DNA from: JALZCH01 sp036400075
Lineage (GTDB): Bacteria; Acidobacteriota; Blastocatellia; Pyrinomonadales; Pyrinomonadaceae
Assembly (NCBI GenBank): GCA_036400075.1
Contig: DASWLV010000109.1
Coordinates: forward strand, 25,851 to 89,850
Reading direction: 5' to 3'
DNA: 64,000 nucleotides
Each line of letters starts with the position of its first letter. Positions within the stretch are counted from its first letter, which is position 1. Shown piece by piece: positions 15,727-24,812 of the stretch. Made by a program: the position numbers and the translations under genes. Under the pieces are notes generated by a model that was not told the DNA's origin, made no database searches, and worked only from the letters and a program-made list of their open reading frames with translations.

Positions 15727-16656
15727 ATGAGAAGAAATAAAATTACGGTTGTCGGCGCGGGAAATATCGGCGCGACAGCCGCGCACTGGATTGCGGCGAA
15801 AGAGCTGGCTGATGTTGTTTTGGTGGACATCGTCGAAGGCGTGCCGCAGGGCAAATCGCTTGACTTGATGCAAGCCGCGCCGATTGACGGTTTTGACGTA
15901 AAGCTCGTCGGCGCAAATTCATACGAAGAAACAGCGGGTTCGGATATTATCATCATCACCGCGGGTTTGCCGCGCAAACCCGGAATGAGCCGCGACGATC
16001 TTTTGAAAGTCAACGCCGATATTGTCGGCAAAGTCACGGATGAAGCAGCCAGATACTCGCCCGATTCAATAATTATCGTTGTTTCAAATCCGCTCGACGC
16101 GATGGCTCAATTAGCTTTCCGTCGTTCGGGTTTTCCGAAAAGCCGCGTTCTCGGAATGGCTGGCGTGCTGGATTCAGCCCGGATGCGCTGCTTTCTGGCG
16201 GAAGCGCTGGATGTTTCGGTCGAAGATGTGACGGCGTTTGTTTTGGGCGGTCACGGCGATACGATGGTTCCGCTGCCGCGTTATTCGACCTGCGCCGGAA
16301 TTCCGATCACCGAGTTGCTGCCCGCCGAACAAATCGAAGCGATCAACAAACGCACTGCAAACGGCGGCGCGGAAATTGTAGGACTTTTGAAAACCGGGTC
16401 TGCTTATTACGCTCCGTCGCTCGGCGCGGTCGAGATGGCGCAATCAATTTTGAAAGACAAAAAACGCATTTTGCCGTGCGCCGTTTTTCTCGAAGGCGAA
16501 TACGGAATCAACAATTTGTTTGTCGGCGTGCCGGTTAAATTGGGCAGAAACGGCGTCGAGCAGATCGTCGAAATCAGCTTAACCGCCGAAGAACGCGCCG
16601 CTTTGCACAAATCCGCCGGAGCCGTGCAGGAATTGATTGACGTGCTGGGAATTTAG
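15727..16656 (+). CDS. mdh: Malate dehydrogenase (NAD-dependent, LDH-like type)
   Basis: A 309-residue cytosolic enzyme that interconverts malate and oxaloacetate with NAD in the TCA cycle. Dinucleotide-binding GAGNIG is at residues 10-15, with Asp34 in LVDIVEG selecting NAD. Substrate-binding arginines are Arg83 and Arg89 in LPRKPGMSRDDL (arginine in the specificity loop marks malate rather than lactate). VSNPLDAM holds Asn121, DSARMR holds Arg152, and the catalytic histidine is His176 in GGHGDTMVPL. Length is typical for the LDH-like MDH group (type 3). A purine-rich ribosome-binding sequence GAGGAAGG lies about 10 bases before the ATG. The gene stands alone and is closed by a hairpin terminator. 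Confidence 0.96.
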   Translation: MRRNKITVVGAGNIGATAAHWIAAKELADVVLVDIVEGVPQGKSLDLMQAAPIDGFDVKLVGANSYEETAGSDIIIITAGLPRKPGMSRDDLLKVNADIVGKVTDEAARYSPDSIIIVVSNPLDAMAQLAFRRSGFPKSRVLGMAGVLDSARMRCFLAEALDVSVEDVTAFVLGGHGDTMVPLPRYSTCAGIPITELLPAEQIEAINKRTANGGAEIVGLLKTGSAYYAPSLGAVEMAQSILKDKKRILPCAVFLEGEYGINNLFVGVPVKLGRNGVEQIVEISLTAEERAALHKSAGAVQELIDVLGI

Positions 16657-16678
16657 TTTTTTCCCGAAATTGAACTAT

Positions 16679-16715
16679 AAAAAGCGAGCGCAGATTCGGC
16701 GTTCGCTTTTTATTT
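16679..16715 (+). terminator. Rho-independent terminator of mdh
   Basis: A 13-bp stem AAAAAGCGAGCGC / GCGTTCGCTTTTT (16679-16691 with 16699-16711, one G-T pair), a seven-base loop and a T-rich tail. It begins 22 bases after the mdh stop. Confidence 0.9.
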
Positions 16716-16733
16716 ATTACTTAATGTCTAATT

Positions 16734-16761
16734 TGTCTCAAAAAAAGGCGTTTTTGAGACA
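16734..16761 (-). terminator. Hairpin terminator directly after the small secreted-peptide frame
   Basis: An 11-bp perfect stem TGTCTCAAAAA / TTTTTGAGACA with a six-base loop. On the - strand it begins at the base after the TAA at 16762, and its descending arm includes a run of T. It stands back-to-back with the mdh terminator, so the pair insulates the two convergent units. Confidence 0.65.
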
Positions 16762-16863
16762 TTAAGAAAGTCGCTGTTTCACACCTACGTCGATTTGTTC
16801 TTGCGCTGACACGAAAGCAACACAAAAAAGCGTGGTTAAAATTACAATTATTAAACGTTTCAT
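16762..16863 (-). CDS. Candidate small secreted peptide or stub of a decayed exported protein
   Basis: A 33-codon frame whose first 20 residues form a convincing signal peptide: MKRLIIVILTTLF, further hydrophobic residues, then FVSAQ with a likely cleavage after the alanine. Only about 13 residues would remain after cleavage (EQIDVGVKQRLS). The stop abuts a hairpin terminator, as expected for a real end rather than a random break. No good ribosome-binding sequence precedes the ATG, which weakens the case. It lies downstream of, and on the same strand as, the M1 peptidase gene. It could be a genuine peptide or what is left of a larger gene after an internal deletion; sequence alone does not decide. 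Confidence 0.3.
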   Translation of the reverse strand: MKRLIIVILTTLFCVAFVSAQEQIDVGVKQRLS

Positions 16864-16946
16864 AAAGATTTTTCTATTAAATTACGATTGACCGATTTCC
16901 AACAAGAAATGCCCAATTTTGTATAATACCGGATTAAATTCAGCAG

Positions 16947-18311
16947 TTAATCCGCCTCTCCATTGCTTAATAAATAAATCCATTCGTTGAAAAATGCAGT
17001 TAGATTTTTATTGCTTGCCGTTTGCATCGCTTGTTGAAAATCTTTAGTAGTTACGGATTTGCCCCAATACTTTCGAGTATATTCTTGAAGACCTTTCCAA
17101 AATGCTTGTTCGCCCATTTCTTCGCGCAGTAAATGCAGCAAATAACCGCCCTTGTTGTAAACAATCGAACGGTCTTCGCGGCTCGGATTGTTCCAATCGG
17201 GAAATTCGAGCGATTTATCTTTGCCCGCCTCGCGCACTCGCTCGTAGCGAACCCGCAGCTTTTCGATTTCTTTCAGATACTCTTCACGTCCGAAACGATG
17301 TTCCTTATAAGCGGCAACCATAAAAGTCGCGATTCCTTCGTTAAGCCAAAAATGATTCCAATTGAGATTCGTCACCATATTGCCCCACCACTGGTGCGAA
17401 AACTCATGCGCGCCGAGCCAGTTTTCGCGTTCATTTTCCAATACGCCGCGTCCGTATTCATCATTCATCGCCGCGAAACCGCTCATTTCCTGCTGAACGC
17501 CGCCCGCCGCCAAAATTTGTGTATATTCTTTGCCGGGATATTTCACGCCCGCTTTGTTCTCGAAAAAATCGAGCATATCAGCAGAATCTCTAAAAATTCG
17601 TTTTATCTCGTTTTCAGAAAACTGCGGAGAGGCGAGATAGCGAAGTTCTACGCCTTTATGATGCGCCCGTACTTCGCGGAAATTTCCGGCGGCAAAACCG
17701 AAAATGTAAGTCGGAATCGGGTTTTTCTGTTCCCAGAGGGTGGATATTTTATTGTTCGGCAAACCTGTTTGTTTTATGAAACGTCCGTTTCCGACAGTCT
17801 TTAAATCTTTCGGTGTTATCAAATTCAAACGAAATGTCGCCCGGTCGGACGGAGCATCAACACACGGCATCCACTGGCTCGTTGAAAAGACCGTGTAGAT
17901 TTGATTCTGTTCGGAGAAGAATCTGATTCCAGCCTTTGGTACTCCGTGATAATCAATCTCAATCTGACGTTTTTCGTTCAATTTTGCAGGACGCTGGAAA
18001 CTAACGATTAAAATACCGTCTTTCTTTTCAAAATTTAATGCGATTTTGTTTTCACGCACCGCGTCAATTTCCAACACACCGGCATTTAATTGTATTTCTC
18101 TAAGATTATTTACAAGTGAAATAAATTGTAGTGACACTTTTCCCTTCACTGCCTTATTCGGAATGTCCGGTTCGATTTGTGCAGTGTAATTTATTACATC
18201 AAACGAGGCGGATGCCGTTGATGCCTGAGATTGCGCTTTTACAGGGACAACAAAAAAGGATGTAATAAATAACAACAAAATGCCTGTGGCAGTAACTATT
18301 TTGTTATTCAT
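16947..18311 (-). CDS. Exported M1 family zinc aminopeptidase-like protein (short form)
   Basis: A 454-residue exported metallopeptidase. The signal peptide is about residues 1-26 (hydrophobic core, then VKAQ). An N-terminal beta domain (residues 35-215) precedes the thermolysin-like catalytic domain. The zinc site is HEFSHQWWGN (His302, Glu303, His306) with the third ligand Glu325 in WLNEG, exact HExxH-x18-E spacing, and the catalytic tyrosine is probably Tyr386 in IVYNKGG. The exopeptidase GxMEN motif is replaced by QQEMSGF near 274-280, so the N-terminal-amine contact may differ from classical aminopeptidases. The C-terminal domains of full-length M1 enzymes are absent, as in other short secreted bacterial members. 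It probably trims peptides in the periplasm or outside. Confidence 0.88.
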   Translation of the reverse strand: MNNKIVTATGILLLFITSFFVVPVKAQSQASTASASFDVINYTAQIEPDIPNKAVKGKVSLQFISLVNNLREIQLNAGVLEIDAVRENKIALNFEKKDGILIVSFQRPAKLNEKRQIEIDYHGVPKAGIRFFSEQNQIYTVFSTSQWMPCVDAPSDRATFRLNLITPKDLKTVGNGRFIKQTGLPNNKISTLWEQKNPIPTYIFGFAAGNFREVRAHHKGVELRYLASPQFSENEIKRIFRDSADMLDFFENKAGVKYPGKEYTQILAAGGVQQEMSGFAAMNDEYGRGVLENERENWLGAHEFSHQWWGNMVTNLNWNHFWLNEGIATFMVAAYKEHRFGREEYLKEIEKLRVRYERVREAGKDKSLEFPDWNNPSREDRSIVYNKGGYLLHLLREEMGEQAFWKGLQEYTRKYWGKSVTTKDFQQAMQTASNKNLTAFFNEWIYLLSNGEAD

Positions 18312-18457
18312 AAGTTTAGTTTATAAATAAATATTTGGAAGATTTTTAACCAAACGAACATCTAAACTACTCATTTTCCTTTTCTGAGATAAAGCATGAA
18401 TAAGTAATGCTACAAAAATGAGTCCCAAAAAGAATATCCGTTTCAAATTTGTAATGA

Positions 18458-18625
18458 TGCGCTAAAGAACGGTAAAAACCCCCTTTTTCTTTTCACCAGC
18501 ATACTATTTTGGTTTAATCCGAAAGCATCGAACTACTAATTATACCGCTAAAGAGCGGTGTTTCTGCTGTCTTTACCGCTAATATGCGGCATAATACTCC
18601 AAATTAGAGTCACATACCGCTTTTA
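18458..18625. repeat. Cluster of degenerate ACCGCTAA/GCGGT short palindromic motifs
   Basis: GCGCTAAAGAACGGT at about 18459-18473, ACCGCTAAAGAGCGGT at 18544-18559, ACCGCTAATATGCGGC at 18575-18590 and a half copy TACCGCTTTTAAA near 18615. The second copy is a near-perfect palindrome. They sit 150-300 bases upstream of the M1 peptidase start and could be operator sites or decayed repeat elements. Confidence 0.4.
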
Positions 18626-18736
18626 AATCTGTCTCAAAATAAAACAAGTACCGCCGCCACAAGCGAATTTTCGCCCCAATTCAGACGATAGGCTAAATGT
18701 TGAAAAGAAACTTGGGTTCTAGCACTGATGTGTTGT

Positions 18737-18766
18737 TTGGTGTGGCATTATCTACAGCCACACCAA
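18737..18766 (-). terminator. Possible terminator hairpin after the delta-60/VCBS gene
   Basis: A perfect 10-bp stem TTGGTGTGGC / GCCACACCAA with a ten-base loop lies 20 bases beyond the - strand stop at 18786. It lacks a U-run, so termination is only probable from position. Confidence 0.45.
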
Positions 18767-18785
18767 TTGCTTTAAAGATTCTTAT

Positions 18786-21700
18786 TTAATTTAACGGCAC
18801 AAAAGCCGCAGGGATTGGTTTGTCGTCTGCTAAACCAAACTGCAAAGCACGAAATTGATTGTTTGAGCTGCTCAACGAATACCAATTTCCATCACGAAAA
18901 ACAGCAATGTCAGCTTTTCCATCACCGTCATAATCAGCTACAACCGGAATGTCTGTTGATACTCCAAACTGTATGCCGTAGAAACCTTGCATGCTTCCCA
19001 AAACATACCACACGCCGGAACGAAAGACGGCTTGGTCTGCTATTCCATCTCCGTCATAATCTCCGGCAACCGGTTTATCCGAAGCAACACCGAATTGAAC
19101 TGCTCTAAATGCGTTATCCGAGCTTCTCGACCAATACCAATTTCCATCACGGAAAACCGCAACATCCGTTTTACCGTCTCCGTCATAATCGGCTTGTACC
19201 GGTTTGTCGGTTGAGATGCCGAACTGGACGCCTCTGAATTGATTATTAGAGCTATTGAGAAAATACCAATTACCTTGTCTGAAAACTGCAACGTCCGCTT
19301 TCCCGTCACCATCGTAATCCGCCGGAACCGGCACGTCTCCGGTTTGACCGAATTGAACTGCTCGAAATTGATTTGTTGAGCTTTCAGTAATGTACCAATA
19401 GCCGTCTCTGAAAACAGCAACATCGGTTTTGCCGTCTCCGTCATAATCTGCGGGAGTGAGTTTATCTGCGGCTAATCCAAAACCAACACCGGTAAAACCG
19501 GCTGTTGAGCGGTTCAAATACCAAGCGGCGTTTGATGGACGGAAAACTGATATGTCCGATCTTCCGTCTCCGTCAAAATCAAATGGTGATTGATTGGTGA
19601 TGCTCAATTGAACGATTCCCAATCTCGGAACATTGTTGAAAGTATGGAATTTACCGCAGACAATAACTTTACCGTCGGGACGAGCATAAATTTTACTTAT
19701 ATTACCATTCTGCGTTCCGCCTTCGAAAAACTTAGAATCAATAAAACCGCTTGAAGTAAAACGGGCTAACCCTAGTCTTGCTTTAGATTGCGCTTGCGAA
19801 AATTGACCGCCGATAAGATATCTGCCGTTTGATTCCTGCGCTACTGAAAAAACTGCCTGATTAGTTCCCGCGCCAGTGAAAGTTGCGTCAAGAGAACCGT
19901 CGGCATTTAAACGAGCGATTCTTTGCCTTGGCTGATTATTTACTTGAGTGAAAAAACCGCCGATAAAAATTTTCCCATCAGGCTGAAGCTCAATATCAGG
20001 AGAATCGTTTATTAGAGTATTGAATGTGGTGTCTCTTGTTCCATCCGGGTTTAGTCGAGCGATTGAATTCCAACTGGTGCTGGAAGAATGCCCGGCTCCG
20101 CTAACTAAAATTTTATTATCAGGTTGGATAATTATTTCCTTTCCAGATCCCGAATTAATTGCAGAGCTGGCATTAAATGTTAAATCAGGTGAACCATCAG
20201 GATTTCGGCGGATAACGGGCGCTTGAAACGATCCGGCACCATCTGGGAACTGTCCGCCTATCAAGATTTTACCGTCGGACTGAACGGCGAGCGACGAAAT
20301 TCCGAGAACCGAATTAAGGCTAAAATCAAATGAAACATCCACCGTCCCGTCCGGATTCAAACGAGCAATATTTGACCGCTGCGAACCGGCGACGGTTGTA
20401 AACCTCCCGCCAATCAGTATTTTCCCGTCGGATTGCAACGCAATGGCGGAAACGACCGGAGGAAACGTGTCGTTAATGTAAAGAACGTCATTTTGATTAA
20501 AGGAAACGTCCAGACTTCCGTCAGGATTTAACCGCGCCAGCGATTTGCGGGGTTTTCCATTAACTTGCTCAAAGGCTCCTCCGACAAGTATTTTCCCGTC
20601 CGGCTGAAAAACCAGAGTCGAGATCGCGCTGCCGTCAAAAAGCGTTCTTCTTACCGTGTAAGGATTAAATGTTCCGTCAACGGAATAATCAGTGTTTAAC
20701 CGGAAAAGACTGTAATGAGCCGCGCTGTTTATTTTTGAAAACTCGCCGACCAGATATATTTTCCCATCGTCTCGGACAAGTGCACTGACAATTGAAGTTT
20801 GATACCTAACGGTATCAAACGAAAAAGACTCGTCAGCCGCCCCATCCGAATTCAGCAAAAAAATATTTCGTTCCGTGCCGCTGCCGCCGCCGAAAGAACC
20901 GTAAACAAAAATTTTGCCGTTCGGATGCAGCGAGATTTTGGTGACCCATGTGTCTATTTGAGAATCCGTTTTAAACGTCTCGTCAATTTTGCCGTCGGCA
21001 TTTAACCGGGCTAGATGAATCAAGTTTGAACCGATTGAAAATCTCCCGGCGATTAAAACTTTACCGTCGTTTAAGGGAATAATGTCGAAAATTGTTCCGC
21101 TTGAAATGTTGGCGTTAAAAGTTTGAATAACGGTTCCGTCCCATTCAAGCTTAGCTATTTTCTCACGAGTGAAGCCGTTAATTTGGGAAAAAGCACCGCC
21201 GACGTAAATTTTATTATCGCTCGTTACCGCAATTGATCCGATTCCGGTTTCAAACCCGCCGGGCGTTATCGTCAGAGACGGATCAACCGACCCGTCGCTG
21301 TTTAATCGCATTAAGCCTTTCCGCGTAACTCCTCTCCATATAATAGTGCCGCCGGTAAGCAAAATGCGGTCGTCGGGTAAAACCAACATTGTTCCGATGA
21401 CTGTATTGGACGATGTCCCGGAATTAAATGCCATATCCAAAGAGCCGTCGGAATTAAGCCGGGCGAAACCGTTTCGGGCAATTCCGTTGATCTTCGTAAA
21501 AGAACCGAGAACAAGAATTTTTCCGTCCGATTGCAGGGCGAGCTTCATAACGGCATCATTGAACAGCGGAGGAATAAAGGAATTATCCAATTCACCGTTT
21601 TCCAGAAAACGAGCGAGGTTGGAATGCGGAACGCCGTTGGCATTATCAATAACGCCTCCGACCAGAAGCTTGCCGTCCGCCTGCCTGACTGCTGCGAAAA

Positions 21701-21902
21701 TTCTTCCCGCAAACCCGATTGCAGGCGCAAAGGTCGGATCAATTTTTTCGCTTTCCGCTAATAAATTGTTTGATTCTAAATAATTCTCATTTGCCTTAGC
21801 TTTAGCTCCTAAAATGAGGAATAGAATTAACGCAAATGCCGCGGAAATAAACGCTTCATTTACACCAATATTGATTTGTGAAGTTTTAATTAAAATTTTC
21901 AT
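18786..21902 (-). CDS. Secreted delta-60 repeat / VCBS (FG-GAP) repeat protein, large member
   Basis: A 1038-residue exported protein, the largest of the family here. The N terminus has a basic stretch and a long hydrophobic core (about residues 17-34, ALILFLILGA) before AKANE. About 13-14 delta-60 units fill residues 50-760, each with a LNPDGSLDVSFN-like turn and an LQSDGKILIGGRF-like strand. Six VCBS units close the protein, from FDFDGDGRSDISVFRP to DYDGDGKADIAVFRD, with better-conserved calcium motifs than in the gene at 4644. It ends KPIPAAFVPLN, an ending shared with the truncated copy next door. No enzymatic domain is visible. A surface or outer-membrane-associated role is likely, but its ligand is unknown. 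Confidence 0.87.
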   Translation of the reverse strand: MKILIKTSQINIGVNEAFISAAFALILFLILGAKAKANENYLESNNLLAESEKIDPTFAPAIGFAGRIFAAVRQADGKLLVGGVIDNANGVPHSNLARFLENGELDNSFIPPLFNDAVMKLALQSDGKILVLGSFTKINGIARNGFARLNSDGSLDMAFNSGTSSNTVIGTMLVLPDDRILLTGGTIIWRGVTRKGLMRLNSDGSVDPSLTITPGGFETGIGSIAVTSDNKIYVGGAFSQINGFTREKIAKLEWDGTVIQTFNANISSGTIFDIIPLNDGKVLIAGRFSIGSNLIHLARLNADGKIDETFKTDSQIDTWVTKISLHPNGKIFVYGSFGGGSGTERNIFLLNSDGAADESFSFDTVRYQTSIVSALVRDDGKIYLVGEFSKINSAAHYSLFRLNTDYSVDGTFNPYTVRRTLFDGSAISTLVFQPDGKILVGGAFEQVNGKPRKSLARLNPDGSLDVSFNQNDVLYINDTFPPVVSAIALQSDGKILIGGRFTTVAGSQRSNIARLNPDGTVDVSFDFSLNSVLGISSLAVQSDGKILIGGQFPDGAGSFQAPVIRRNPDGSPDLTFNASSAINSGSGKEIIIQPDNKILVSGAGHSSSTSWNSIARLNPDGTRDTTFNTLINDSPDIELQPDGKIFIGGFFTQVNNQPRQRIARLNADGSLDATFTGAGTNQAVFSVAQESNGRYLIGGQFSQAQSKARLGLARFTSSGFIDSKFFEGGTQNGNISKIYARPDGKVIVCGKFHTFNNVPRLGIVQLSITNQSPFDFDGDGRSDISVFRPSNAAWYLNRSTAGFTGVGFGLAADKLTPADYDGDGKTDVAVFRDGYWYITESSTNQFRAVQFGQTGDVPVPADYDGDGKADVAVFRQGNWYFLNSSNNQFRGVQFGISTDKPVQADYDGDGKTDVAVFRDGNWYWSRSSDNAFRAVQFGVASDKPVAGDYDGDGIADQAVFRSGVWYVLGSMQGFYGIQFGVSTDIPVVADYDGDGKADIAVFRDGNWYSLSSSNNQFRALQFGLADDKPIPAAFVPLN

Positions 21903-21923
21903 AGTTGTTTTAAGAAATGAGTG

Positions 21924-22184
21924 CTAGGGAACAAATGCCGACGGAATCGGTTTGTCGTTTGTTGTTCCAAACTGGATTGCACAAAACTGATCGTTCGAGT
22001 TGTTGAGCCAATACCAAAAACCGTTTCTGAAAACGGCAATGTCGGTTTTTTCATCACCATCATAATCTGCAGCAACCGTTTCTTGTGAAGAAACAATAAT
22101 TAATAAACTCGTCAAAAACATTATTCGTGAGAAAAATGCAGAGTAAGACGCAAAGAATGGAGCTTTAATGATTCGATACAACAT
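21924..22184 (-). pseudogene. Internally deleted delta-60/VCBS paralogue (signal peptide joined to one VCBS unit)
   Basis: An 86-residue frame in which a normal signal peptide (hydrophobic MFLTSLLIIVSS) runs straight into a single VCBS unit (AADYDGDEKTDIAVFRNG...) and the family ending KPIPSAFVP. All delta-60 repeats and five of the six VCBS units expected for the family are missing. The simplest reading is a full-length paralogue reduced by recombination between repeats. The frame is intact, so a tiny secreted one-unit protein could still be made, but I treat it as a remnant. Confidence 0.75.
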
Positions 22185-22558
22185 TTTTTATTATCTTTTG
22201 CAATTAGTGAGTGAAGATTGATTTCGATTAAGACGGCATCTGATAAGTTGCTTCTTTTCTTATCCAATCTGTGTTAGAAATTTATTGAGAACTACTAATT
22301 AAACAAAATATTAGGCTGCTTTGGGGGAAAGTTTGCCATAAAAATATCGCAGGCTTACCATTGCCGAATCAGTTTAATCTAAGAGTTATTTCAGTAATTG
22401 ATCCGTCTTTTGATTTACTTGATGATGCTTAATAAATCAAAGGGGAATTGAAGAACACTAAAGAAACGAGGATAGCGTACACAATTCATTGAAATGGTCG
22501 GTATTATTAGCCCGCCTTTATCTAACATTTTTGTTTTCTGAGTTTTCCTGAGCTGTTT
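22185..22558. other. Intergenic stretch, nothing recognised
   Basis: About 370 AT-rich bases between the truncated paralogue and the next delta-60/VCBS gene. No coding frame, hairpin or repeat worth calling was seen. Confidence 0.5.
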
Positions 22559-24715
22559 TTAGCGCACATAAACTGATTCAATTGGAATATCGCCGAATTG
22601 CCCGAAATGAATCGCGTGGAAGCTATTAGTCTCGCTGAGCAATTGATACCAGAAACCGTTGCGGAAAACAGCGATGTCCGTTTTACGGTCGCCATCGTAA
22701 TCTGCCGGAACGGGAACGTCACTGCGCTGCCCAAATTGGACGGCTCGAAAACCGGCTGTTGATTGCAATAAATACCAAGTGCCGTTTGAAGGACGAAAGA
22801 CAGCCACATCGGCTCTACCGTCAGCGTCATAATCGCCCGGCGTAAACAAGTCGCTGCTTAGTCCCCAATGAAAAGTTATAATGTTTCGGTCTGTGCTTGA
22901 CGATTTGCGATAACTGAAAAAGCTCGGTGGAGGAGGAGCTTCCGGTATTCCAACCAAACGAGTGAAAACCGCAAGATCAGCTTGTCCATCCCCGTCATAA
23001 TCAGCAGGAACCGGATAATCACCCGCAGAACCGAATTTCTCGGCTCGAAAACTGTTGTTGGAAGTGTTGAGGATGTAATAGTAACTGTCGTACGGAGCGT
23101 TCAAGCCGTATCTGTAAACGGCTATGTCAGCTTTACCGTCGCCATCGTAATCGGCGGGAACCGGCACGTCGCCGGTTTGCCCGAATTGTATTCCGTAAAA
23201 AGTATTTGTCCGGCTTTTGATGAGATACCAGAAGCCATTGCGGAAGACGGCAATGTCAGCTTTTCCATCGCCGTCATAATCCGCCGGAGCGAGGCGGTCA
23301 GTCGAAACGCCAAACTGTATTCCTTGAAACGTATTTGCGGCGCTCTTTAGGAAATACCACGTCCCGCCGCTCGGACGAAAAACCGAAACGTCATCCTTAC
23401 GGTCTGCGTCGAAATCAAAATACGCAACGCCTCCAGAAACAAAACGATTTATTTCGGAGCTGTTAACTCCGATAATTTTGCCGTCAGTTTGCACTAACAA
23501 TCCAACCAGTGAATTTAGGAATGAATTGAAAGCTATACCGCCATCTCCAAAACTTCGGTCAAAAGTGCCATCGCCGTTTAAACGAAAAACAGTGGAATGG
23601 GAAGAAGACGGAGTAGAAGTATGACCGCCGCCAATGATTTTACCGTCGGGTTGCAAAGCAAGCGTGAATGCGGCTGCCGAACCGACTCCGTAAGTGAAAG
23701 CCAGTTTTCCTCCTTCACCAAAGCTTGAGTCAAGCGAGCCATCAGTGTTATAACGTGCCAAAGCTGCCGTAAATGTCCCGTTATAATTTAGGGCTGTGCC
23801 GAGCGCAACAATTTTGCCATCGGGCTGAAGCGCGGCGGCGTTGATTCTTTCGTCCAATCCATTACCAAACAAAGTAGTGGCAATGCCGTCAAAGTCAAAG
23901 GTCGTATCAAGTGTTCCGTTGGGATTATACCGAACTATCGCAAAATCGCCTTCTCCGTAACCGGCTGCAATAATTTTGCCATCTATCTGAACGGCGATGG
24001 CATTAGCACCGCTAACATTGCCGATATTCGTTTTAACAATTCCGGCGTTACCGAATTCAGTATCGAGCGAGCCGTTTGGGTGATAACGAACCAAGACTAA
24101 GTTGGTATTGAAGGTGGAAATGGTAGTCTCCCCTGCAACGATAATTTTTCCGTCACGCTGCAAAGTAGCTGCTTTTGCATCGTTAAAACTATCTCCGATG
24201 TTCGTAATAACGATGCCATTCGTTCCGAAACTGCTGTCAATTGAACCGTTCGAGTTAAAGCGGACGACCGCGAAACTATAAGCCAAGGTGGAATTGACGG
24301 TTGTTCCCGAGACGACAATTTTCCCGTCGGATTGAAGATTCACAGCCGTAGCGGCTACGGAATTACCGTTAACCTCAGTCAAGGCAATACCGTCTCCATC
24401 GAAACTTGTGTCAGGCGAACCATCCGAATTCAAACGAATTATCAGATTTTTAAGACCCGGTGCACCAAAACTAAAGCCGACTGCAATAATTTTACCATCA
24501 GGCTGAAGAGCGGCGGCTCTTAAAGAGTCTAAATTTCCAAGCTGTAGTTGAGCCTTACCGTTTCGCCCGAAAGTACGGTCAAGATCACCGGGGAAAGCTT
24601 CTGCTATCGTCGCCTGAGACATACAACACGCCAGAACAACAAATGCGGAAAACAGATTTACATTACGGAAAAACGAGGCATATTCGGCAAGTAAGCTTGA
24701 GTTTTTCTGGTTCAT
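22559..24715 (-). CDS. Secreted delta-60 repeat / VCBS (FG-GAP) repeat protein
   Basis: A 718-residue exported protein, third full member of the family. The signal region is about residues 17-40 (LFSAFVVLACCMSQATIAEA), followed at once by GDLDRTFGRNG, the first delta-60 unit. Seven or so delta-60 units run to about residue 430, with the recurrent LQPDGKIVALG and NPNGTLDTTFDFDG motifs. Six VCBS units follow, from FDFDADRKDDVSVFRP to DYDGDRKTDIAVFRN; one contains a longer insertion (YGLNAPYDSYYY). The N-terminal layout closely matches the gene at 4644. Adjacent decayed copies on both sides mark this as a repeat-rich, recombining locus. Molecular function is unknown. Confidence 0.87.
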   Translation of the reverse strand: MNQKNSSLLAEYASFFRNVNLFSAFVVLACCMSQATIAEAFPGDLDRTFGRNGKAQLQLGNLDSLRAAALQPDGKIIAVGFSFGAPGLKNLIIRLNSDGSPDTSFDGDGIALTEVNGNSVAATAVNLQSDGKIVVSGTTVNSTLAYSFAVVRFNSNGSIDSSFGTNGIVITNIGDSFNDAKAATLQRDGKIIVAGETTISTFNTNLVLVRYHPNGSLDTEFGNAGIVKTNIGNVSGANAIAVQIDGKIIAAGYGEGDFAIVRYNPNGTLDTTFDFDGIATTLFGNGLDERINAAALQPDGKIVALGTALNYNGTFTAALARYNTDGSLDSSFGEGGKLAFTYGVGSAAAFTLALQPDGKIIGGGHTSTPSSSHSTVFRLNGDGTFDRSFGDGGIAFNSFLNSLVGLLVQTDGKIIGVNSSEINRFVSGGVAYFDFDADRKDDVSVFRPSGGTWYFLKSAANTFQGIQFGVSTDRLAPADYDGDGKADIAVFRNGFWYLIKSRTNTFYGIQFGQTGDVPVPADYDGDGKADIAVYRYGLNAPYDSYYYILNTSNNSFRAEKFGSAGDYPVPADYDGDGQADLAVFTRLVGIPEAPPPPSFFSYRKSSSTDRNIITFHWGLSSDLFTPGDYDADGRADVAVFRPSNGTWYLLQSTAGFRAVQFGQRSDVPVPADYDGDRKTDIAVFRNGFWYQLLSETNSFHAIHFGQFGDIPIESVYVR

Positions 24716-24812
24716 ATCTTTGAGGCTGCGAAATCAAGGTATCATTAATCAAATCGGATACTTTCGCTTCCCAATTCGAGTCGTTGTTTTCTCTGAAAAC
24801 TGTAATGCCAGC

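Larger units (their letters stand above)
18312..18785. other. Intergenic stretch with clustered short palindromes
   Basis: About 470 bases upstream of the M1 peptidase gene and downstream of a delta-60/VCBS gene. No coding frame is credible. It holds four similar short motifs built on ACCGCTAA...GCGGT (listed separately) and a 10-bp hairpin at 18737-18766. Confidence 0.5.
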
